Part shown: piece after piece, positions 56,080 to 64,000 of the stretch
Numbering within the stretch: position 1 is the first letter of the stretch
Layout: the number at the start of each line of letters is the position of its first letter
Origin: Rodentibacter genomosp. 2
Lineage (GTDB): Bacteria > Pseudomonadota > Gammaproteobacteria > Enterobacterales > Pasteurellaceae
Assembly: GCA_001999425.1 (NCBI GenBank)
Contig: MLHP01000011.1
Location: forward strand, 90,449 to 154,448
Direction of reading: 5' to 3'
Length of the DNA: 64,000 nucleotides
Translations under genes and position numbers: made by a program
Notes under the pieces: generated by a model
Told to the model about the DNA's origin: nothing
The model's input: only the letters and a program-made list of their open reading frames with translations
Databases searched by the model: none

Positions 56080-59000
56080 TTATTCTGTGGTTAATTCATC
56101 GGCAATTTCTTCTGCTTGTTGTAGAACAAATTTTATTGCTTCTTCTGATTTGTCCGGTGGATATTTATACTTTTGTAATGCTCGACTAACGAGTAGGCGA
56201 ATTCTTGCTCGCACGGCTTCTTTATGTTGCCAATCAATACTGATAGATTTTCGCAAAATATCGGTAATCTCTTTTGCCAATGCTGAAAGGGTTTCATCTT
56301 GCATTAATTCCTTTGCACTCTCATTTTGGGAGAGGGCATCATAAAACGCTAATTCTGCAGCGCTTAAACCGAGTTTTTCGCCTCGTCCCAAACGTTCGGA
56401 GAATTCTCTTCCCATTTGCACGAGAGTATCAAGAATCTCAATTACCGTGAGATTGTGGTTGTGATATTGATTTAAGGCTTCTTGTAAACGTTGTTCAAAA
56501 TCTTTCTGTGCTGCAAGGTTTCTCCCGGCTTTGGCTTTGATTTCTTGCTTCAAGTAGCGTTCCATTGCCAATACCCAAAGGCTTTTGGTTTCGCTATTTT
56601 TTATCGCCTGCAAAAACTCATCAGATAGCAAATCAATTTGTGTTTGTTCTTTGCCGAGTAACTCAAATAAATCAATAGTTCCGCTTGAAACAATACTTTG
56701 GTTAATTAAGGCTTTCAGTTGAATAAGCCGTTCTTTACTACCTGTACCTTTTTGTTCACGTTTGGAAAGCACCGAACGCACCGCATCATAAAAAGCAATT
56801 TCTTGATTATAGGGTTCTGCCTCTTTTAATGCACCACATAGCGCATAACCTTTTTTAAGGCTGGCTACAGTTTTTAAAAAGGCTTTTTTGCGGGGCTCAG
56901 GATCATCTGAATTTTTCCATTGTTGATGATATGCTTTATCATCATCGGTCTGTTGATCAAGTCTTGAGATATGTTCTGCTGCACGTGCAATGGCTTTGAG
57001 TAATAGTGCCGGTTCGGCTTCAGTAATAGCGGATGGCACATCAAAAGTCTTACCGTTAATTTTAGTTGTAAACAAAGTGCGGATAAATTCGAGTTGCTCT
57101 TTCATTTTAAAGAACACTTCTTGCACATTTTCCGCCAATTTCCCCTTGCCTGTGGAATTAGTGTATTGTTTCGTTGCCTCTTTTAATTCTTCGGCTAAAC
57201 CCACATAATCTACAATCAACCCACCGTTTTCTCGGCTTTTATTAGCAAATACACGGTTCACACGAGCAATAGCTTGCATTAGATTATGTCCTTTCATCGG
57301 CTTGTCGAGATACATGGTATTACAACAAGGTGCGTCAAATCCTGTGAGCCACATATCACGGACAATCACGATTTTTAACGGATCATTCGGATCTTTAAAA
57401 CGGCGTTCTAAGGTTTGCTTTTCTTGTTTACTGTAAACGTGCTTTTGCATTTCGGGAGCATCCGATGCAGAACCTGTCATCACAATTTTTATCGAACCTT
57501 GATTGATATCATCAGAATGCCATTCTGGGTGAAGGTCGGTAATTTGATGATATAAATCCACACAGATTTGACGGCTGGAAACTACAATCATCGCTTTGCC
57601 GTCCTGCTGTTCATTACGTTTGGCAAAATGGGTGACAAAATCCATTGCAAGATCCCGTAATCGGGCTTCTGAACCCAGTAATTTTTCTCGCAAGCGTAAT
57701 TTCGGATTATTTTCGTTTTCTAACAGTTCATCAATTTCAGCAAATAAGGCTTCGTGATTGGTTTTTTCTGCCAGTTGAATTTGCCTTGCTTCATAAATAA
57801 TCGGCACAGTTGCCCCATCTTCCACCGCATCTTGCAGATCATAAATGGAAACATACCGCCCAAACACTTCTTGTGTATCTTTATCCTCAAGGCTAATTGG
57901 CGTACCGGTAAAACCGATAAAAGAGGCATTGGGTAGGGCATCCCGTAAATGGCGGGCGTAACCTGCTTGATATTTGCCGTTGTGTAATTTTTTGGTTAAA
58001 CCATATTGGCTACGATGTGCTTCATCGCTAATCACAATAATGTTAGAACGGCTATTTAATATCGGGAATTTATCTTCTGTCTCCTCTAAGCCAAATTTTT
58101 GAATGGTGGTAAAAAACACCCCGCCGGACTCACGTTCACTTAATAATTGGCGAAGTGCTTCCCGATCTTCCACCTGTTGTGGCGTTTGTTTAATTAAATC
58201 TTTACCGCTACTGAAAGTTTGGAAAAGTTGTCCGTCTAAATCGTTACGATCCGTGACCACCAAAATTGTCGGGTTCTTCAATTCTGGTTGGGAAAGCAAT
58301 TTGCCGGCATAAAACAGCATAGAAATAGATTTACCCGATCCTTGCGTATGCCACATCACACCAATACGTTTATCCCCTTGTTCGCTAGTGGCAAAAAGGG
58401 GGGATTCCACCGCTTCATTGACCCCGTAATATTGGTGATAAGCGGCAATTTTTTTAATTAACGCCCCATTAGAATTCCGTTCAAACAACACAAAGTAACG
58501 CACATAATCCAGCAATTTTTGTGGCGTGAGTAAACCATTCAACAAATTTTGCAATTCATCGCCAAAATCTAACCGCTGGCTCTGGGCTTTTTCATCTACC
58601 ACTTTCCAAGGAGTAAAACGTTGAAAATCAGCCGAAAGCGATCCTAATCGAGTATTCAAGCCATCACTGATAATCAAGGCTTGGTTATAAACAAAAAGAT
58701 CAGCAATTTCATCTTTGTAGGTTTGCAACTGATTAAGGGCTTGCAACAAATCTGCTGATTCACGCAAAGGATTTTTCAACTCAAACACCACCAAGGGCAA
58801 ACCATTCACAAAACCGATAATATCGGGGATTCGTTTGCCTCCTTTATGGCTGCGAATTTCGAGTTGATTCACCATCACAAAGCGGTTGTTTGTCCAGTGT
58901 TCAAAATCTACTAGGCGTGCCACATCAAATTTCTGCTCTCCGTTTTGCTGATATTCCACCTTCACGCCATCACGTAACCCTTTATAAAACCCCTGATTTC

Positions 59001-59246
59001 GCCCCACTAATTCGCCAATGTTGCCTTTAGTCACCGATTTCACCACAAAATCAACCGCGCTTTCTGGCAATTGTGGGTTCAGTTTCTTCACCGCTTCTCT
59101 GAGCATTTCCACAAACACGACACCGCCCAGTCCCCACGGGCAAATTTCCCTTCAGAAACCGGTAAATTTTTCCCATAGTGGTACTCCCAGCCGAGGTTTT
59201 GTAAGCGTTCTATTGTTAATTGTTCAATGTCGTTTTCGTTAATCAT
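56080..59246 (-). CDS. hsdR: Type I restriction enzyme subunit HsdR, with N-terminal frameshift
   Basis: HsdR is the translocating nuclease subunit of a type I restriction system. The main frame (56080-59118) holds the nuclease domain with FELKNP, the helicase motor with Walker A GSGKS and DEAHRSQYG, and GFTGTPI. The true start appears to be the ATG at 59246 (AAGGAAC upstream), giving MINENDIEQLTIERLQNLGWEYHYG...; this frame leaves the main one at a C-run (CCC, 59126-59128) where one more C would restore GDWGGVVFVEML. So about 40 N-terminal residues are out of frame. A GTG at 59118 could still start a shortened protein. About 1,055 residues would be expected. Confidence 0.9.
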
Positions 59247-59358
59247 AATTGTTCCTTAAATTTTGCGATCTTGATCGTAAAACTTATATTTGGCTATTTA
59301 AAAAATATTTATTTTTCATTAAGTTATTACATCTATATATTAAAGCTATCAATAAAGT

Positions 59359-59850
59359 ATGAACAGACCAAATAGGAAAACTGTCCGTGTAAAATGGGAT
59401 AGTTATCAAAATGGTTGTTATTTTGTGACCGCTTGTACCAAAGATAAAATTCATTATTTTGGCGAAATAAAAAATCAAAACATGTGTTTGTCATCACTGG
59501 GAATGGAATTACGAAAAATTATTAAAAACACAATAAATTTAAGATCTGATCAATTTATTGAAATACCTATTTACACGATCATGCCCAATCATTTTCATTT
59601 AATCATTATTATAAATAGCCATACAAATCAACATCAGCATTGCTTCGGTCATGGACAACGTAAAAATTTAGCTTCAATTATTCGTGGTATTAAAGCATCT
59701 TTAACCTCTTTTGCCATTAAAAACCAAATGCCATTTCAATGGCAACCTCGTTATCACGAACATATTATCAAAACGGAAAAAGCATTTACGTATATTTATC
59801 ATTACGTTGAAAATAATGTCATAAATTGGAAAATGGATTGTTTTTATTGA
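59359..59850 (+). CDS. REP-associated tyrosine transposase (RAYT, Y1/HUH family)
   Basis: This 163-residue single-strand transposase-like protein of the IS200/Y1 superfamily has the start NRPNRKTVRVKWDSYQNGCYFVTACTKDK, the HUH site MPNHFHLIII and a C-terminal helix with the likely catalytic tyrosine (FTYIYHYVENN). RAYTs lie beside and mobilise REP palindromes; four hairpin repeats directly follow. It lies on the opposite strand to the flanking hsd genes and separates hsdR from the rest of its operon. AT content is high. It may have been inserted as a single-gene element. Confidence 0.88.
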   Translation: MNRPNRKTVRVKWDSYQNGCYFVTACTKDKIHYFGEIKNQNMCLSSLGMELRKIIKNTINLRSDQFIEIPIYTIMPNHFHLIIIINSHTNQHQHCFGHGQRKNLASIIRGIKASLTSFAIKNQMPFQWQPRYHEHIIKTEKAFTYIYHYVENNVINWKMDCFY

Positions 59851-59864
59851 ATAATTCTCTGAAC

Positions 59865-60230
59865 CCAGTAGGGACACACGCAGTGTGTCCCTACCAATCA
59901 CGTTATTTAATGTTTTTTATGTTTCATCATATCAATATTTGATTAACCAAAATCTATTTGATATTCCACATATCCAGTATGGGATACACGCAGTGTGTCC
60001 CTACCAGTCACGTTATTTGATGTTTTTTTATGTTTCATCATATCCATATTTAATTAACCAAAATCTATTTCATATTTCATATATCTAGTAGGGACACACT
60101 GCGTGTGTCCGTGTCAATGACATTAATCGATGTTTTATTTTTTGATAATGCTAATATTTAATTAACCAAAATCTATTTGATATTTCACATACATATCAAG
60201 TATGGACACACTGCGTCTGTTCGTATGGGG
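59865..60230. repeat. Four ~110-bp tandem repeats with central REP-like palindromes
   Basis: Each unit contains a palindrome plus a conserved AT-rich arm (including ATTAACCAAAATCTATTT). Palindromes begin at about 59869 (TAGGGACACAC gca GTGTGTCCCTA, perfect 11-bp stem), 59979, 60090 and 60202; spacing is 110-112. Units 1-2 have loop GCA, units 3-4 loop TGC, so the palindrome core is flipped in the second half. The repeats decay toward the right. They follow the RAYT gene and are probably its REP/BIME substrate. The ~90 bases from 60231 to the HEPN-like gene are AT-rich with nothing seen. Confidence 0.85.
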
Positions 60231-60322
60231 TATAATATTCATTGGTTAAAATATGATCACAATATGTTTTATATTATTTAATAATATTAGATGTGTAAAT
60301 ATTACCTCGATGTTTAAGATAT

Positions 60323-60948
60323 TTAAATGTTAATATTTTTTATAATACTAATATTTTCAAATCTTCTCTTTGTTCTATCATTATCATTTTTTAACTTGAA
60401 ATAAATATTTAGTAATTCTTTATCTATGCCATCGTCAAAGAAGTAATGGGGTATGTTTGACTTATATATGGCTAAATAAATATTTAATAACCTCATTGAT
60501 AAATCTAATAAATATCTTATATTTCTTCTATTAGCCTTGCTTATAATTATTTTTTCATCTACATTTTGATCTGAGTGTGCAATAATTTTATTTCTTACAT
60601 CAGATATTTTATTTCTATTATCTTAACCCATATTTTGTTTATGATTCTTTGTTGCTTTTTAGTTCCTTTTTCAAATAAATAATACCTTAATAAAGGAAAA
60701 CTAATAGGATGACTTTCAATATTTTTTACTTCTGATTTTTCAGTAATTTTAATTGCGTTATTTATGAGGTTGAATAAGCTTAAATTTGTAGCATGATGAA
60801 AAGAATAGATATAATTATTGTAATATTTTAGCCTCATGGCAGATTTTCTCATTTTTAAAAGACTACAATAAAATCTAAAATCCGCATCTGCTTCTTTTAA
60901 GTTAAAAGCTATTTTGTCTAAGAAATAAGCTACTTTAGAAGTATCCAT
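60323..60948 (-). pseudogene. HEPN/Abi-like gene in the hsd operon, one frameshift
   Basis: The first frame gives 117 residues from MDTSKVAYFLDKIAFNLKEADADFRFYC to ...QRIINKIWVKIIEIKYLM. A second frame continues DNRNKISDVRNKIIAHSDQNVDEK...NIRYLLDLSMRLLNIYLAIY and stops at 60323. They join if one base is added near 60624. The joined protein of about 208 residues is helical and contains RNKIIAH, an R-x5-H motif as in HEPN ribonuclease folds and AbiU2/AbiV-like proteins. It starts 1 base past the restored hsdS stop, so it belongs to the hsd operon. The family assignment is by motif only. Confidence 0.55.
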
Positions 60949-60999
60949 TTTAAATTTCTCCACTAAGTAATTTTGGCAACAAAAAATTTCTAATTTCAA

Positions 61000-62337
61000 T
61001 TAAGTTTTTATTGCTAATTGAATTAGATAAAATCTTATCAAAAGAAACTGAAATTTTTTATGAAAAAAATCGATTATTTTCTTTTGTGGAATAATTATTT
61101 CAATTTTAGAAAATGTACTAGTATTTAAGTTTAAAGTTGCACTACCTCCACTTGCCAAATCTTTTAGAAATTTAGTCATTGAGGGTTGTTTCAATGATAA
61201 ATATAAAAACTCAGAGAAATTTTCATTATTAGGAATGATTGAGTTTATTTGTTGGTTAGTATGAGATGGTTCAGATGTAATTGAAACTAATCCAACTGTA
61301 GCAATACAACTTACACAAATACTTTTTGCTGGAATATATTTTTTAGGTTGAGAATTTGCACCAGTAAAACTTAAAGTATCAATTGTTTTCGTGATAAATG
61401 ATTGGTTGTGCATGTCTGGAATTTTTATGAAAGGTACATCATCACCATAAAAATCCTTATTAGATTTTGAGGGGGTTTTTCCACAAACTATTTCACCAAA
61501 ATAAGATAATGGTTTATTTTCCCACCCCCTCGGCAGTTCCCCAAACCCATCAACCTCCTCAAACTCACTCGGAAACGCTTTAGCAATTTCCGCTAATTCT
61601 GCATAGCGGTCGGGGTGGGTTTGGGAAAGTGCGGTTAATTCTTCCGGTGTTTTTCCGCTGATGATTTGTTGAGCGGCAAGTTCGGCTTCCGCTTGGGTTT
61701 TGCCTTGTGCAAGGGCATCGGCTTTGGCACGCACGGGGTCGAAATCCACAAACCAGCTTTTAAAAATCCCTTGGGCGATTTGTTCTAGGGTTTGGTTGAT
61801 TTGAGTGTTGAGTTCTATTTTTTTATCTATATCCAATAAAAATTCAGCAATTTCTTTTTGATGCTTTTGATCTGTTAGTATATTAAATTTTATTGACTTT
61901 AATACTTCTCTAGATAATTCAGTTTGCCCTGTTGAACCTATGCCTAATCCTTCAATTTCATTTTGTTTTGCTTTTAATAAATAGCCCAAATATAAAGGAT
62001 TAATTTTTTCTATGTTCGGTCTTAAAATAGTAACATGAGAATCAACAGAAACTATTTCCTCTATCTTATTATTTAAGAATTGAGAAACTCTACCAAGTGT
62101 ACCTACACCAGTTGAATTAACTAAAATATCATATAGTTTTACTTGTTTATCATATGAAATAACTCGTTTTTGTAAATCATTTCTTCTTGATAATGTAAGA
62201 TCTATTTGAAAATCACGAATACACTTTTGATTGATGATAATTGCTGAATTATTTAGTTCTTCTGTATATTTTGGCGCAATACCTCTTGATATATAAATGA
62301 TCAAATCTTCTAATAAAAACTCCTTATACTTACTCAT
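61000..62337 (-). CDS. hsdS: Type I restriction specificity subunit HsdS, C-terminus frameshifted
   Basis: HsdS gives the DNA target of the HsdM2S methylase and the HsdR2M2S nuclease. The 445-residue frame from 62337 has target-recognition domain 1 (about 1-180), a central conserved region (NTQINQTLEQIAQGIFKSWFVDFDPVRAKADALAQGKTQAEAEL...GELPRGW) and target-recognition domain 2. The last ~22 residues look out of frame: adding one base to the T6/A6 run at 61054-61059 gives ISFDKILS...NLIEIRNFLLPKLLSGEI, the normal end, with stop at 60950. The start overlaps the end of hsdM. Its recognition domains are AT-rich compared with the conserved middle. Confidence 0.88.
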   Translation of the reverse strand: MSKYKEFLLEDLIIYISRGIAPKYTEELNNSAIIINQKCIRDFQIDLTLSRRNDLQKRVISYDKQVKLYDILVNSTGVGTLGRVSQFLNNKIEEIVSVDSHVTILRPNIEKINPLYLGYLLKAKQNEIEGLGIGSTGQTELSREVLKSIKFNILTDQKHQKEIAEFLLDIDKKIELNTQINQTLEQIAQGIFKSWFVDFDPVRAKADALAQGKTQAEAELAAQQIISGKTPEELTALSQTHPDRYAELAEIAKAFPSEFEEVDGFGELPRGWENKPLSYFGEIVCGKTPSKSNKDFYGDDVPFIKIPDMHNQSFITKTIDTLSFTGANSQPKKYIPAKSICVSCIATVGLVSITSEPSHTNQQINSIIPNNENFSEFLYLSLKQPSMTKFLKDLASGGSATLNLNTSTFSKIEIIIPQKKIIDFFHKKFQFLLIRFYLIQLAIKT

Positions 62338-64000
62338 ACCCCAATCCTCCCAAATTTTTCTTAATCTCCGCTTCCAATTCCGCACTTTGTTTAAACTGTT
62401 CATTTAAAAGTGCGGTCAGTTTTTGCATTTTTTCGGCAAAGGGAATATCGTCGTCTTCTTGTTCAGCGGTGCCGACATAGCGACCGGGGGTGAGGACGTA
62501 ATCGTTCTTTTCAATGTCTTCTAAGGTGACGGATTTACAGAAAGCGGGTTGATCTTCATAGCCTTCGGATTTTTGCCAAGCGTGGAAGGTGTTTGGCTAC
62601 TTTGGCGATGTCATCAAGGGTGAAATCACGCAATACCCGCTCTTTCATATAGCCGATTTGACGGGCGTCAATAAATAGCACCTCATTTTTGCGGGGTTTG
62701 TTGCGGTTTAACAACCAAATGCAGGCGGGGACTGGGGTGTTGGTGAACATTTGTCCCGGTAGGGCGATCATGACTTCCACAAGATCTGCTTGCACGATGG
62801 CTTTGCGAATTTCCCCTTCGTTGTTGGTTTGGCTGCTCATTGAGCCATTGGCGAGTAAAAGTGCCATTTTGCCTTTCGGGGAGAGGTGGTAAATCATATG
62901 TTGTAGCCAGGCAAAGTTGGCGTTGCCTTTTGGCGGTATGCCGTATGCCCAGCGAGGATCATCCGCAAGGCTTTCGCTCCACCAATCTTTGCTGTTGAAG
63001 GGTGGGTTCGCCATAATGAAATCCATTTTTTTGTCGAGATGTTGTGGTTGAACGAAACTGTCGGCATTGTGTTTGCCAAAATCGTAATCAATGCCTCGAA
63101 TCGCCATATTCATAGCGGCAAGTTTCCATGTGGTGGGGTTGAATTCCTGCCCGTAGATAGACACTTGGTTGATATTGCCTTGGTGGGCGGTGATAAAGCG
63201 TTCCGTTTGCACGAAAAAGCCGCCACTTCCCATCGCCGGGTCGTAAACCCGTCCAGAATAAGGTTCGAGCATTTCAACAATGAGAGAAACGATGGATTTG
63301 GGTGTGAAATATTGCCCGCCCCGTTTACCTTCTGCTTGGGCGAACCGCCCAAGGAAATATTCATAAATGTGTCCGAGAATATCTTTTGCCCCTAAATGAA
63401 TCGGTGTACCGTTGTAAGTGGGCTGAGTAAAATTGGTATCGGAAAAAAGGTTAATTAAGCCCCGTAATGTATCTTCATTTACCGCATAGCCACTAATGCG
63501 TTGCAATACGCCTTTGAGTTTGGCGTTGTCTTTTTCAATAGAATCAAAGGCATCATCAATTAAACGGGCGACACCGGTGAATTTACCGCCCCAAGGTAAT
63601 GCCGTGCCGGTGTTAAAAAGGGCGACAGATTGTAACGCTTGCCAACGGGCGGAAGGTGGCACCCAGAATATATTATCGGCGATATAGTAATCACGGTTTT
63701 CTAATTCGGCGCTGAGGGCTTCTTGATAGTCTTCGTCCGAATCGTAAAACGTGCGGTCAAGATAAAGGGGATTTTCAGGATCGGCAAGTTCCGTACGGAT
63801 TTTTTCCTGCTGGGTCGTGAAACTGTCGGAGATGTATTTTAAGAAGATTAAGCCGAGAACAATGTGTTTATAATTGGCAGCATCAAGTTGTTGGCGGAGA
63901 CGGTCTGCGGCAGACTAAAGTTTTTCATCTAAATCATTAAGAAAGGCTTGTTGTGTTTGCGTTTCGCTGACACAATCTTGGTGACTTCTGACTTCTGACT
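62330..64000 (-). pseudogene. hsdM: Type I DNA methyltransferase subunit HsdM, two lesions, 5' end outside window
   Basis: HsdM supplies adenine methylation for the type I system. SAM motif DPAMGSGGFF and catalytic NPPF (MANPPFNSKDWW) lie in the central frame. Upstream the frame reads FLNDLDEKL, then TAG at 63915-63917 where homologs have tryptophan, then SAADRLRQQLDAANYKHIVLGLIFLKYISD. Downstream, one extra A in the run at 62592-62594 shifts the frame; the restored end is NTFHAWQKSEGYEDQPAF...GGLGYE with stop at 62330, overlapping hsdS. The start codon is beyond the right edge. As read, the gene cannot make full-length HsdM. Confidence 0.85.
63982..64000. repeat. Heptanucleotide tandem repeat at window edge, 5' part of hsdM
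   Basis: TGACTTC is repeated 2.7 times up to the last base of the window and may continue beyond. It lies at or just before the hsdM start, where repeat-number change would switch translation. Confidence 0.5.

Noticed and set aside
59885..60088. 67-codon open frame with internal repeat
   Set aside because: It is created by the tandem 110-bp palindromic units; the repeated peptide simply mirrors the DNA repeat.
59865..60230. Possible CRISPR array because of regular repeats
   Set aside because: Units of ~110 bp are repeated along their length with no unique spacers, and a RAYT gene rather than cas genes is adjacent.

Overview
The window is a chromosomal segment of a gamma-proteobacterium of the family Pasteurellaceae, most likely a Haemophilus or Aggregatibacter relative. 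The DNA uptake core AAGTGCGGT is scattered throughout on both strands and often occurs as inverted pairs behind genes. The tmRNA tag reads ANDEQYALAA. The prfA - RDD gene - prmC - sirB1-like - kdsA - hydroxyacid dehydrogenase - lolC - bioAFGCD - lolDE - aroG order is, as I recall it, the order in H. influenzae. The species cannot be fixed from the sequence alone.

Layout: 1-5.2 kb holds lrp (cut by the window edge), ftsK, lolA and rarA. 5.2-11.2 kb holds a SnoaL-like exported protein, a possible 44-residue membrane protein, a DMT permease, an SbmA/YddA-type ABC transporter and a TonB-dependent siderophore-type receptor. 11.3-18.3 kb is one thiamine-salvage operon behind a TPP riboswitch (thiZXY transporter, tenA, thiM, thiD, thiE, MFS transporter). 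18.3-24.7 kb is housekeeping (norM, ribE, dedA, rplY with leader, truA, accD, folC). 24.7-30.5 kb is a surface-protein region: a trimeric autotransporter adhesin with a long structured leader and a classical autotransporter, with a decayed second piece of enolase between them. 30.5-31.9 kb is a relic of a Mu-like prophage immunity region (intact c-type repressor gene, broken ner, a stub of transposase A) beside the tmRNA gene ssrA. 32.3-49 kb is the core block: dinB with a LexA box, epmC, prfA to kdsA, the Lol exporter genes split by a biotin operon, and aroG behind a TrpR-like operator. 49-56 kb is an AraC-regulated sugar ABC importer with a FGGY kinase, preceded by two AraC-type half-sites spaced 21 bp. 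56-64 kb is a type I restriction-modification locus (hsdM, hsdS, an extra HEPN/Abi-like gene, hsdR) invaded by a REP-associated transposase gene with four ~110-bp hairpin repeats.

The restriction locus stands out. hsdM has an internal stop and a frameshift, and hsdS, the HEPN-like gene and hsdR each have a single-base frameshift, while the housekeeping genes around it read through cleanly. The right edge of the window enters a heptanucleotide repeat next to the 5' part of hsdM, which suggests the system was, or is, phase-variable. The best candidates for something little described are the HEPN-like gene inside the type I operon, the transposase with its tandem palindromes, the long attenuator-like leader before the trimeric adhesin, and the pairing of an AraC-like regulator with a non-AraFGH transporter and a lone FGGY kinase.
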